Below are positions 32,985 to 41,381 of a stretch of DNA of 52,555 bases, one piece after another (position 1 is the stretch's first letter; each line of letters starts with the position of its first letter). Below the pieces are notes generated by a model. The model was not told the DNA's origin. It worked only from the letters and a program-made list of their open reading frames with translations, and searched no databases. The stretch is from Alistipes sp. Zagget8 (GTDB taxonomy: Bacteria > Bacteroidota > Bacteroidia > Bacteroidales > Rikenellaceae). The stretch is from the NCBI GenBank assembly GCA_001941065.1, contig MSHJ01000017.1, forward strand, positions 1-52,555. Direction: 5' to 3'. A program made the translations under genes and the position numbers.

Positions 32985-35573
32985 ATGATACCCTTCAATC
33001 CCCGGGGACTCTCCCCGCAGGAAGTCGCTGAAAGCCGGCGTCAGCACGGCGACAACGTTATCACTCCTCCGAAAGACGACTCGGTGTGGCTGCTGCTGCT
33101 CGAAAAATTCCGCGATCCGATCATCCGCATCCTGTTGCTGGCGGCGGTGCTGTCGCTGGTCATCGGATTCATCCACAAGGATTTCACCGAATCCGTGGGC
33201 ATCATCTGCGCCATCATCCTCGCCACGTGCGTCGGTTTCTGGTTCGAATGGGACGCCCAGCGGCGTTTCCGGCGGCTGAACCAGGTTAACGACGACATTC
33301 CCGTGAAGGTGATGCGCGAAGGCACGATCCGCGAAATTCCCCGCCGCGATGTCGTCACGGGCGACGTGGTCTATATCGAGGGCGGCGAGACGATTCCCGC
33401 CGACGGCGAACTGGTCGAGGCGGTGTCGCTGAAGATCAACGAATCGACCCTCACGGGCGAACCCGAGGTGGACAAGACCGTCAATGAGGCCGATTTCGAC
33501 CCCGAAGCGACCTATCCGTCGAATGCCGTGCTGCGGGGCACGACCGTGGCCGACGGCTACGGCGTGCTGGTTGTGACGGCCGTGGGCGATCGGACGGAGG
33601 CCGGGCGCGTGACGGAGCAGGCCACCGTGCAGAGCGACGAACAGACGCCCCTCGACCGTCAGCTGACGCGCCTTTCGCGCCTGATAGGCCGCATAGGCAT
33701 CCTGCTTTCCGTCCTGATTTTCTGCGTGATGCTGGGCAAGGCGGTCTTCGTGGGCGGACTGCTCGACGGTGACTGGCTGACGATTTCCCAGCAGGTGCTG
33801 CAAATCTTCATGGTCTCGGTGGCCATCATCGTCATGGCGGTTCCCGAGGGGCTGCCGATGTCGATCACGCTGTCGCTGGCGATGTCCATGCGGCGGATGC
33901 TGAAGACCAATAACCTCGTGCGCAAGATGCACGCCTGCGAGACGATGGGCGCCGTGACGGTCATCTGCACCGACAAGACCGGTACGCTCACCCAGAACCG
34001 CATGCACGTGCAGGAACTGGTGCGTTACGACGCGCTTCCCGAGCGGGATTTCGACGAGGTCGTGGCGCTGAACACCACGGCGTTCCTCGATGCCGAGGGC
34101 CATATCATCGGCAACCCCACGGAAGGGGCCCTGCTCGAATGGATGCGCGGCCGCGGCGTCGATTACGAACCCCTGCGTGCCGGGGCGAAGATCGTCGATA
34201 GGCTGACCTTCTCGACCGAGCGCAAATACATGGCGACGATTATCGAAAGCGGCGTCTCGGGCCGCCGTCTCCTCTGTGTGAAGGGGGCCCCGGAGATCGT
34301 GCGCACGATGTGCCTTCCGGACGGCAAGGACGCGCAGGTCGCCGAGCAGCTGCTGGGCTTCCAGAGCCGCGCCATGCGCACGCTGGCCGTGGCGTGGGCC
34401 GAGACCGCATCGGACGACTGTCTCGAAGCCGTCAAGGCCGGCGATCTGCACTTTGCAGCCGTTGCGGCTATTTCCGACCCGGTCCGTGAGGATGTTCCCG
34501 CGGCCGTGGGGCAGTGCCTCGCAGCCGGTATCGGCATCAAAATCGTCACGGGCGACACCCCGGCCACGGCACGTGAGATAGCCCGCCAGATCGGGTTGTG
34601 GAACGACGCCGCGGACGGCGACCGCAACCACATCACCGGCACGGATTTCGCCGCCCTGAGCGACGAGGAACTGCTGGAACGCGTGCAGGACCTGAAGATC
34701 ATGTCCCGCGCCCGGCCGCTCGACAAACAGCGCCTCGTGCGGCTGTTGCAGCAGCGGGGCGAGGTGGTGGCCGTCACGGGCGACGGCACGAACGACGCTC
34801 CGGCGCTGAATTTCGCCAACGTGGGCCTCTCGATGGGTTCGGGAACCTCCGTGGCGAAGGACGCTTCGGACATCACGCTGCTCGACGATTCGTTCGCCTC
34901 GATTGCCACGGCCGTGATGTGGGGCCGCTCGCTCTACCGCAATATCCAGCGGTTCGTGCTGTTCCAGCTGACGATCAATTTCGCGGCCATCGTCATCTGC
35001 TTCATCGGTGCGCTCTTCGGCACCGAGATGCCGCTCACGGTGGTGCAGATACTTTGGGTCAACATCATCATGGACACCTTCGCGGCGATGGCGATGGCTT
35101 CGCTGCCGCCCAGCGCCGAGGTGATGCGCGACAAACCGCGTTCGCGCGACGAATTCATCATCACACGCGCCATGGGCCGCACCATCTTCACCTGCGGCCT
35201 GACGATGGTGGTCGTCCTGCTGGGGATGCTCTTCTGGTGGACGGCCTCCGAGGGCGGGCTCTCCGTGGAGCGGCTGACCCTGTTCTTCTCGACGTTCGTT
35301 TTCCTGCAGTTCTGGAACATGTTCAACGCCAAGGGCTTCGAAACGCGGCATTCGGTGTTCACCGGCCTGAAGGGATGCCGGGAGTTCTTCCTGATTCTGC
35401 TGGCCATCGGCGTGGGGCAGGTGCTGATCGTGGAGTTCGGCGGCGAGGTGTTCCGCACCGTGCCGCTCTCGGGACGCGAATGGGCCGCCGTGATCGGCTT
35501 TACCTCGCTGCTGGCCATCGGCGGTGAGTTGGTCCGTGCTATTCATCGAAAAAACAGTCGTTGCGCTATCTGA
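32985..35573 (+). CDS. P-type Ca2+-translocating ATPase (P2 type, PMCA/SERCA-like)
   Basis: An 862-aa P-type ATPase. The phosphorylation motif ICTDKTGTLTQNRM gives Asp330; TGES equivalent is TLTGEPEVDK near residue 160; the hinge reads VVAVTGDGTNDAPALN near residue 605. MAVPEGLPMSITLSLA in M4 carries the PEGLP motif of Ca2+ pumps. About ten helices are expected. Most similar by eye to bacterial calcium-exporting PMCA-type pumps. It follows rodA by 7 bp and overlaps the PAP2 gene (TGATG), so it is probably transcribed with the elongasome genes; functional link is unproved. Confidence 0.92.
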   Translation: MIPFNPRGLSPQEVAESRRQHGDNVITPPKDDSVWLLLLEKFRDPIIRILLLAAVLSLVIGFIHKDFTESVGIICAIILATCVGFWFEWDAQRRFRRLNQVNDDIPVKVMREGTIREIPRRDVVTGDVVYIEGGETIPADGELVEAVSLKINESTLTGEPEVDKTVNEADFDPEATYPSNAVLRGTTVADGYGVLVVTAVGDRTEAGRVTEQATVQSDEQTPLDRQLTRLSRLIGRIGILLSVLIFCVMLGKAVFVGGLLDGDWLTISQQVLQIFMVSVAIIVMAVPEGLPMSITLSLAMSMRRMLKTNNLVRKMHACETMGAVTVICTDKTGTLTQNRMHVQELVRYDALPERDFDEVVALNTTAFLDAEGHIIGNPTEGALLEWMRGRGVDYEPLRAGAKIVDRLTFSTERKYMATIIESGVSGRRLLCVKGAPEIVRTMCLPDGKDAQVAEQLLGFQSRAMRTLAVAWAETASDDCLEAVKAGDLHFAAVAAISDPVREDVPAAVGQCLAAGIGIKIVTGDTPATAREIARQIGLWNDAADGDRNHITGTDFAALSDEELLERVQDLKIMSRARPLDKQRLVRLLQQRGEVVAVTGDGTNDAPALNFANVGLSMGSGTSVAKDASDITLLDDSFASIATAVMWGRSLYRNIQRFVLFQLTINFAAIVICFIGALFGTEMPLTVVQILWVNIIMDTFAAMAMASLPPSAEVMRDKPRSRDEFIITRAMGRTIFTCGLTMVVVLLGMLFWWTASEGGLSVERLTLFFSTFVFLQFWNMFNAKGFETRHSVFTGLKGCREFFLILLAIGVGQVLIVEFGGEVFRTVPLSGREWAAVIGFTSLLAIGGELVRAIHRKNSRCAI

Positions 35574-36805
35574 TGTTCAAATCGCTGATTGCCGCCTGTC
35601 TGCTCTCTTTCGTGGGCTTGGGAGCATGGGCGCAGTTACCGGACAGTGTCGACCTGAGTGCGGGCGGTGAATTTCGCCGGCGCATCGACCGACACACCTC
35701 GACAAAAGCCTACCGGATGCTGTTCATCGGCACGCCGCTGATTGTGGGCGGCGTCGTGATGCAGGCCTATGACGCCGATTTCCGGCGGCTGCGCAACGGG
35801 TACAGCCGTTCGTTCCGCCACGACTACGACGATTACCTGCAATACGTCCCGGCCGGACTGATGGTCGGCATGAAGGCCTTCGGGGTCAAGGGCCGCAGTT
35901 CGTGGGGCCGGATGCTGGTCTCCGACGCTTTCTCGGCGGGGTTGATGGCCGTCGGCGTCAATTCGCTGAAATACTCCTGCCGGGTGATGCGTCCCGACGG
36001 CTCGTCGCGCAACTCGTTCCCCTCGGGGCACACGGCCACGGCTTTTATGACCGCCACGATGCTCCACAAGGAGTACGGCCACCTCAGTCCGTGGTACAGC
36101 ATCGGGGGCTATACCGTGGCTACGCTCACGGGGGTCACGCGCCAGCTGAACAACCGCCATTGGATGAGCGACATTATGGTCGGTGCGGGTATCGGCATCC
36201 TGGCCACGGAGCTGGGTTATTTCCTCGCCGACCTGATTTTCCGGGACAAAGGGCTCAATGTCAGCGAAACCTATTCGGTTTACGACCGCTACCGCCACCC
36301 CTCGTTCCTGGGCTTCGGCCTCGGGCTGACCACCGTGCCGGGAACCTACGAGCCTTATCCCGGTATGCGCGTGCAGCTTATCGCAGGTCCCGCCGTCCAG
36401 ATTCAGGGAGCGTGGTTCGCTTCGCCCTACTGGGGCTTCGGAGGGCGCATGTCGTGTATGAACCTGCGGGTGAAGGTCAACGGCGTGGCCCAGAACGACG
36501 AACTGGAGTGCGCCTCGGTTTATGCGGGTCCCTATTTCTCCTATCCTTTTTCGATGCGGTGGCTGGTCGGCGCGAAACTGCTCGGGGGATGCGAAATCTA
36601 CAAACCCTGCAAAACGGACCTGCGGAAGCTGGAGAGCCGCGCCGGATTTTCGTTCGGCACGGGTATCTCCACGACCTACCTCGCCACCCAGAACCTCGGC
36701 GTGCGGTTTACGACCGACTACGACGTGGCGCCGCCCCTGACGGGCGCCTCGCGGCAGCGGCTCCACAAACTGACCTTCGGCATCGGAGTCTGCGCAGCCT
36801 TCTGA
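35573..36805 (+). CDS. PAP2-family phosphatase with C-terminal beta-barrel-like domain
   Basis: A 410-aa exported protein with signal peptide (MFKSLIAACLLSFVGLGAWAQ). The PAP2 domain (about residues 25-220) has all three phosphatase motifs: KYSCRVMRP (Kx6RP), SFPSGHTA (PSGH) and TRQLNNRHWMSD (Rx5Hx3D). After about residue 235 the sequence alternates polar and aromatic residues and ends in VCAAF, which resembles an outer-membrane barrel. Candidate substrates are undecaprenyl diphosphate, lipid A phosphates or phosphatidylglycerophosphate. It starts at the TGATG overlap with the ATPase and ends the operon. Confidence 0.87.
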   Translation: MFKSLIAACLLSFVGLGAWAQLPDSVDLSAGGEFRRRIDRHTSTKAYRMLFIGTPLIVGGVVMQAYDADFRRLRNGYSRSFRHDYDDYLQYVPAGLMVGMKAFGVKGRSSWGRMLVSDAFSAGLMAVGVNSLKYSCRVMRPDGSSRNSFPSGHTATAFMTATMLHKEYGHLSPWYSIGGYTVATLTGVTRQLNNRHWMSDIMVGAGIGILATELGYFLADLIFRDKGLNVSETYSVYDRYRHPSFLGFGLGLTTVPGTYEPYPGMRVQLIAGPAVQIQGAWFASPYWGFGGRMSCMNLRVKVNGVAQNDELECASVYAGPYFSYPFSMRWLVGAKLLGGCEIYKPCKTDLRKLESRAGFSFGTGISTTYLATQNLGVRFTTDYDVAPPLTGASRQRLHKLTFGIGVCAAF

Positions 36806-36815
36806 AACAAAAAAG

Positions 36816-36840
36816 CGGACCCCGTTGCGGGGGCCGTTTT
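36816..36840 (+). terminator. Terminator of the mreB-PAP2 operon
   Basis: Hairpin CGGaCCCCG-TTG-CGGGGgCCG with one mismatch, followed by TTTTCGTTT, 10 bp after the PAP2 stop. Confidence 0.75.
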
Positions 36841-36864
36841 CGTTTCGGCCGAAGCGCGGCGGGG

Positions 36865-38202
36865 TTACAGGATTCCCTGCTCGACCATCGACTTGGCGAC
36901 TTTCATGAAGCCCGCGATATTCGCGCCCTTCATATAATTGAGGTAGCCGTCCTTCTCCGTGCCGTATTCCACGCAGGCGTGGTGGATCGACGACATGATC
37001 TGGTGCAGCTTGGCATCGACCTCCTCGGCCGTCCAGTTGAGTTTTTGGGAATTCTGCGTCATTTCGAGACCCGACGTAGCCACGCCGCCGGCGTTCACGG
37101 CCTTGCCCGGTCCGTAGGGTATCTTCGCCTTGATGAAGGCGTCGATAGCCTCCGGGCGGCAGCCCATGTTCGAAACCTCGGCCACGATCTTCACGCCGTT
37201 GGCCAGCAGTTTTTTGGCATCCTCGCCGTCCAGCTCGTTCTGCGTGGCGCACGGCATGGCGATGTCCACCTTGACCTCCCACGGTTTCTTGCCGGCGAAG
37301 AATTTCGAGCCGGGGAATTTCTTGGCGTAGGGCTCCACCACGTCGTTGTTCGACGCACGCAGCTCCAGCATGTAGGCGATCTTTTCAGCATCGAGGCCGT
37401 CGGGATCGTAGATATAGCCGTCGGGACCCGAAATGGTCACCACCTTGGCGCCCAGCTCGGTGGCCTTCGTCGCGGCGCCCCAGGCCACGTTGCCGAAGCC
37501 CGAGATGGCGATGGTCTGGCCCTTGATGTCCATACCGGCCTTTTCGAGCATCTGGCGCAGGAAATAGACGGCGCCGAAGCCCGTCGCCTCGGGACGGATC
37601 AGCGATCCGCCGTAGGTCATGCCCTTGCCCGTCAGCACGCCGGTGTTCTCCTGGGCCAGCTTGCGGTACATGCCGTAGAGGAATCCGATCTCCCGGCCGC
37701 CGACGCCGATGTCGCCCGCCGGAACGTCCGTCTGGGGACCGATGTGGCGCCACAGCTCGGTCATGAATGCTTGGCAGAAACGCATCACCTCGCGGTCCGA
37801 CTTGCCTTTGGGGTTGAAATCCGAACCGCCCTTCGCGCCGCCCATCGGCAGCGTGGTGAGGGCGTTTTTGAAGATCTGCTCGAAGCCGAGGAATTTCAGA
37901 ATCGAGAGGTTCACCGAGGGGTGGAACCGCAGGCCGCCTTTGTAGGGGCCGATGGCGTTGTTGAACTGCACGCGGTAGCCGGTGTTGACCTGTACGTCGC
38001 CCTTGTCGTCCGTCCAGACCACCTTGAAGGTGAAGATGCGGTCGGGCTCCACGATGCGTTCCGCGATGCGGTTGGCTTCGAATTCCGGATGCTGGTTGTA
38101 ACTCTCCTCGACGGTCATGAGGACCTCGTGTACGGCCTGCAGGTATTCGCTTTCACCGGGATGCCTGCGCTCGAGTTCGGCCATTAATTTGCTTACGTTC
38201 AT
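36865..38202 (-). CDS. gdhA: NADP-type hexameric glutamate dehydrogenase
   Basis: A 445-aa enzyme converting 2-oxoglutarate and ammonium to glutamate. Signature segments include GPYKGGLRFHPSVNLSILKFLGFEQIFKNAL, with the substrate Lys, MGGAKGGSDFNPKGK with the catalytic Lys, PAGDIGVGGREIGFLYG and the nucleotide-binding GFGNVAWGAATKA. Length and pattern match the roughly 445-aa bacterial biosynthetic type; NADP preference is inferred from that similarity. It has its own -7 box at 38239-38246 and is followed by a spacer that carries the facing mreB-operon terminator. Confidence 0.96.
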   Translation of the reverse strand: MNVSKLMAELERRHPGESEYLQAVHEVLMTVEESYNQHPEFEANRIAERIVEPDRIFTFKVVWTDDKGDVQVNTGYRVQFNNAIGPYKGGLRFHPSVNLSILKFLGFEQIFKNALTTLPMGGAKGGSDFNPKGKSDREVMRFCQAFMTELWRHIGPQTDVPAGDIGVGGREIGFLYGMYRKLAQENTGVLTGKGMTYGGSLIRPEATGFGAVYFLRQMLEKAGMDIKGQTIAISGFGNVAWGAATKATELGAKVVTISGPDGYIYDPDGLDAEKIAYMLELRASNNDVVEPYAKKFPGSKFFAGKKPWEVKVDIAMPCATQNELDGEDAKKLLANGVKIVAEVSNMGCRPEAIDAFIKAKIPYGPGKAVNAGGVATSGLEMTQNSQKLNWTAEEVDAKLHQIMSSIHHACVEYGTEKDGYLNYMKGANIAGFMKVAKSMVEQGIL

Positions 38203-38238
38203 ATGCTGAAGTTTTTGGTTGGTTGATTCTATCTATCA

Positions 38239-38246
38239 CAAATATA
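38239..38246 (-). promoter_or_regulatory. Putative -7 element of gdhA
   Basis: TATATTTG on the minus strand, 36 bp before the ATG, within a markedly A/T-rich stretch. No clear TTTG at -33. Confidence 0.5.
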
Positions 38247-38285
38247 AAAATATTTCTTATAGATTGTAATCTTTCCGGCGAAAAA

Positions 38286-38325
38286 ATCTTCTAATTATTA
38301 ATTTTTAATTCTTCATTTTTCATCT
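38286..38325. repeat. A/T-rich repeat-like tract fused to the end of the receiver/ATP-grasp gene
   Basis: About 40 nt of near pure A/T on the minus strand (GATGAAAAATGAAGAATTAA and following AAAATTAATAATTAG). It encodes the last residues EEMKNEELKINN, unlike the GC-rich coding sequence around it. The motif resembles A/T-rich intergenic tracts I know from other Bacteroidetes, but I have not verified that by search. Confidence 0.45.
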
Positions 38326-41293
38326 CTTCGCGCACCATGCCCTTGTTCGAGCGTCCGTCGATGCAGACCCAGAGGGGTTTTTCGAAACGCACCTGCCGCA
38401 GGTAGGTTCCCTCGAAGACGGCCTGCCGGGCGTTGAGCTCCTGCTCGCGGAAAATACCGTCGTTGCGGAAGGGGTTGATTGTCAGGTATCCCACGCCCAG
38501 CGAGGTGACGTTCTGGAAGAAATGCGTGCCCTGCGAGGGTTCCACGTCGAATTTCGCGATGCCGCATTCGACGATCACCTTTGCCTCGGAGATGTGGTTC
38601 CACTTGACCGGCACCCCGAGGAACGGGTCCGAGGAGCCCCAGCGGCCGGGGCCCACGAGGATGTACGACCTTCCTTCGTCGCGCATGCGGTTGTTGAGGG
38701 TCAGCAGTTCGTCGGCGATCTTCTCGGTCGAAAGCGAGTCGAAAGCCTCGGATTTGATGTAGATGATGTCGGCGATGTCCGCCATTTGTCCGATGCCGAG
38801 GGCCTGCTCGCCGTAGATCAGCGCCTGCGAGGTGTCCTCCGCCTCCCAGTCGATGGAGCGGTTGTCCTGGTTGTCGATGATCGGGCGGATTTGCAGCAGG
38901 TTGAATATCTGCTGCTGTCCCGGGGCGACGTCCATATTGACGGCGAACTCCACCTCCACGGGGCAGCGCATCTCCTCGGCGCCCATGCGGAGGATGTCCG
39001 TGATGATTTTCGCCAGCGGGAAGGTGTTGTATTTCAGAATATTGTTGAACGTGATGACCTTGCGCCCGCTGTCGAAGGGACTGTCGGAAATGCGTTCGTT
39101 CTCGCGGTCCCAGACCGAGCAGACGTATTTCGAATTGCGGAACTGCGCGATCTGCGTAAGGCTCAGGCGGTGGAGGTTCACGGCGTCGTCGATCGACGTG
39201 CGGAACTCCTCGGGCCGCAGGCTCAGGGCCAGCACCTCGTTCTGCGTGTCGCTCAGCGCCAGCTCGGGAGTCGAGGTCTGGAGCACTTTCTGGGGATAGC
39301 GGGGCGAGAACCGCAGCGTGCGTCCGCCGTCCACGACGAGCTTTCCGAGGCCCATCGCCACGTTGCAGACTCCGTCCGCGGGCTGTTCGTCGCCGATGGG
39401 GTAGTAGTTGATCGACCGCGCCACGCCCGAGCAGGTGGGGAAAAAGAGTCCGTCCTGCTCCGTGCCGCACACCTCCTGAATGATGACGGCCATCTTCTCC
39501 TCCGAGATGAGGTTCTGCGACGACTGGATGTAGGCCCTCGACGCCGCGAAATAGACCGAGGCATAGACGCTCTTGACCGCCTTGAGCAGCAGGCGGAGCA
39601 TCTGGTCTTCGTTGTCGACGTAGGGAATCATGTAGGTGGAGTAGATGCCGGCGAAGGGCTGGTAGTGGGAGTCTTCGAGCTTCGACGACGAACGGATGGC
39701 CAGCGGCGTGCGGACCGTGCGGATGTAGCTTTTCAGGGCGTCGCGCAGCCGGAACGGGAGCACCGAGCTGACGAACTCCGAAAGGATCTCCTCGTCGGAA
39801 AAATCCTGCGAAATGATGTATTTCAGCCCGTTGTGGCGAATGAAATCGTCGAAATACTCCGTAGCGATCACCACCGACCGCGGGATCATGATGCGCACGT
39901 TCTCGTATTTGTCGTACTGGCGGTGCTTCATGAGCATCGAGTTCATGAAGGCCAGTCCGCGGGCCTTGCCGCCCAGCGAACCCTCGCCGATGCGGGCGAA
40001 GGCCACGGCGTCGGAGTAAGTTTCGGTGTCGAAACGCGCCACGACGCCCTGCCCCAGCAGGGTGCGGTAGTCGCGGATCAGGTTCACCAGGGCGTTGCGG
40101 TGATCCTCGACCGATGTGAAATGGCTTTTGTTGTACTGGCGGATCGACGCCGCCAGAGGGAACAGGCCCCGGGAGTAGAGCCATTTCGAGAGATGGTTTT
40201 GCGAGGTGTGGTATTCGAACGCCTTGTCGGGGATCGTGGCGATCATCTGCTGCATCTGCGTGAGGTCCTTGGCGCGGCCGATCTCGGCGCCCGTGTCGGG
40301 GTCCTTGAAGACGAAATCCCCGAAGGCGAACTCCTTGGCGATGTATTCGCTCAGCTGCGAGAGGAGCGTCTTGGAGTTCTTGGCGATGAATCCCGCGCCG
40401 AGCTCCGCAGCCTGCTTCCCGAAGGCCACCTGCGACGACTGCAGCAGCACGGGCATCAGCGGATTGTCCTGCTTGATGCGCCGGCAGAGGTCGATTCCGG
40501 CGTCGAGTTTCTCGCTCTCGGGCGGATCGTCGCGGCGGAGGACGAATCCCACGTCGGAGATCACGCCCAGCAGGTTTTTCTTGTAACGTTCGTACAGCTC
40601 CACGGCCTCCTCGTAACAGCGGGCCAGCAGGATTTTGGGACGCGCCCGTTTGCGGAGCACCTGCTGCTGTTCGTTGAAGGCGTCCTTCAGGAACTCGGTG
40701 TTCTGCAGCAGTATCAGTTTGTATAACTCCGGCAAATAGGTGGAATAGAAGCGGATGGAGTCCTCGATGAGCAGGATGGCCTGTACGCCGCCCTCGAGGA
40801 TGTCCTCGTCGGCGTTCATCTTGTCCTCGATGAGCTTGATGATTCCGATGATGAGGTCGGTGTTGCCGTGCCACGAGAAGATGTAGTCCAGTCCCGAGCG
40901 GTCCTGCTCCTCGATGCGGCGGTAGATGTCCTTCGAGAAGGAGGTCAGCAGCGCGACGGGGGTGTTGGGGTGGCGTTCCTTGACGATCCGGGCGAATGCG
41001 AAAACGTCGGGTTCGCCGACGTTGTACATCGTGAGGATGAAATCGAACGTGTCGTCCCCGGCCAATGCCTCCAGCGCCTCGGCCGTCGAGCTGACGCGCG
41101 TGAGCGACGGCGGGTTCGACATGTTGAGGTCGATGTACTCCTGGTTGATCTGCGACTCGATGTGCCCGTCCTCCTCGAGGATGTAGCCGTCGTAGCTGCA
41201 GCACACGAGCAGGATTTTGTGGATGCGGTATTTCATGAACCGGTAGGGGACTTTGCTCCCGTCGGGCATATATTGTTCCAGGCTCTTGTTCAT
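38291..41293 (-). CDS. Tandem receiver protein fused to a PEP synthase/PPDK-type ATP-grasp domain
   Basis: A 1000-aa cytoplasmic protein. Residues about 24-150 look like a degenerate receiver, in which the phospho-acceptor position is Met89 (FDFILTMYN). Residues about 172-320 form a second receiver with intact acidic pair Glu177/Asp178, acceptor Asp247 (VISDVGF), Ser286 and Lys305. Residues about 430-810 match the ATP/pyruvate-binding N-terminal domain of PEP synthase/PPDK (GGKARGLAFMNS, RSSSKLEDSHYQPFAGIYST, LLQIRPI). The phosphohistidine GGxTSH motif and PEP-binding barrel are absent; instead a C-terminal part contains GPGRWGSSDPFLGVPV and PSQGTHFFQ. Activity is unknown. It has a -7 element at 41319-41326. 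Confidence 0.82.
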   Translation of the reverse strand: MNKSLEQYMPDGSKVPYRFMKYRIHKILLVCCSYDGYILEEDGHIESQINQEYIDLNMSNPPSLTRVSSTAEALEALAGDDTFDFILTMYNVGEPDVFAFARIVKERHPNTPVALLTSFSKDIYRRIEEQDRSGLDYIFSWHGNTDLIIGIIKLIEDKMNADEDILEGGVQAILLIEDSIRFYSTYLPELYKLILLQNTEFLKDAFNEQQQVLRKRARPKILLARCYEEAVELYERYKKNLLGVISDVGFVLRRDDPPESEKLDAGIDLCRRIKQDNPLMPVLLQSSQVAFGKQAAELGAGFIAKNSKTLLSQLSEYIAKEFAFGDFVFKDPDTGAEIGRAKDLTQMQQMIATIPDKAFEYHTSQNHLSKWLYSRGLFPLAASIRQYNKSHFTSVEDHRNALVNLIRDYRTLLGQGVVARFDTETYSDAVAFARIGEGSLGGKARGLAFMNSMLMKHRQYDKYENVRIMIPRSVVIATEYFDDFIRHNGLKYIISQDFSDEEILSEFVSSVLPFRLRDALKSYIRTVRTPLAIRSSSKLEDSHYQPFAGIYSTYMIPYVDNEDQMLRLLLKAVKSVYASVYFAASRAYIQSSQNLISEEKMAVIIQEVCGTEQDGLFFPTCSGVARSINYYPIGDEQPADGVCNVAMGLGKLVVDGGRTLRFSPRYPQKVLQTSTPELALSDTQNEVLALSLRPEEFRTSIDDAVNLHRLSLTQIAQFRNSKYVCSVWDRENERISDSPFDSGRKVITFNNILKYNTFPLAKIITDILRMGAEEMRCPVEVEFAVNMDVAPGQQQIFNLLQIRPIIDNQDNRSIDWEAEDTSQALIYGEQALGIGQMADIADIIYIKSEAFDSLSTEKIADELLTLNNRMRDEGRSYILVGPGRWGSSDPFLGVPVKWNHISEAKVIVECGIAKFDVEPSQGTHFFQNVTSLGVGYLTINPFRNDGIFREQELNARQAVFEGTYLRQVRFEKPLWVCIDGRSNKGMVREEMKNEELKINN

Positions 41294-41318
41294 TCGGATG
41301 CTAAATTTGATCTACCAA

Positions 41319-41347
41319 CAAAAATAAGGAAAAATTTGTTACCTTTG
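41319..41347. promoter_or_regulatory. Divergent -7 elements for the receiver/ATP-grasp and GNAT genes
   Basis: TATTTTTG on the minus strand (41319-41326) and TACCTTTG on the plus strand (41340-41347), each 25-35 bp before an ATG. Confidence 0.5.
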
Positions 41348-41381
41348 AAATCGGAAACGCTGAAAATAGAGAGACAGAGCA

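Noticed and set aside
32922..35546. 874-codon open frame on the minus strand opposite the Ca2+ ATPase
   Set aside because: Antisense shadow with His/Arg/Gln-rich product; the plus strand encodes an intact P-type ATPase.
35902..38187. 761-codon open frame across the PAP2 gene and opposite gdhA
   Set aside because: It crosses two well-supported genes and a terminator, and has no recognisable domain.
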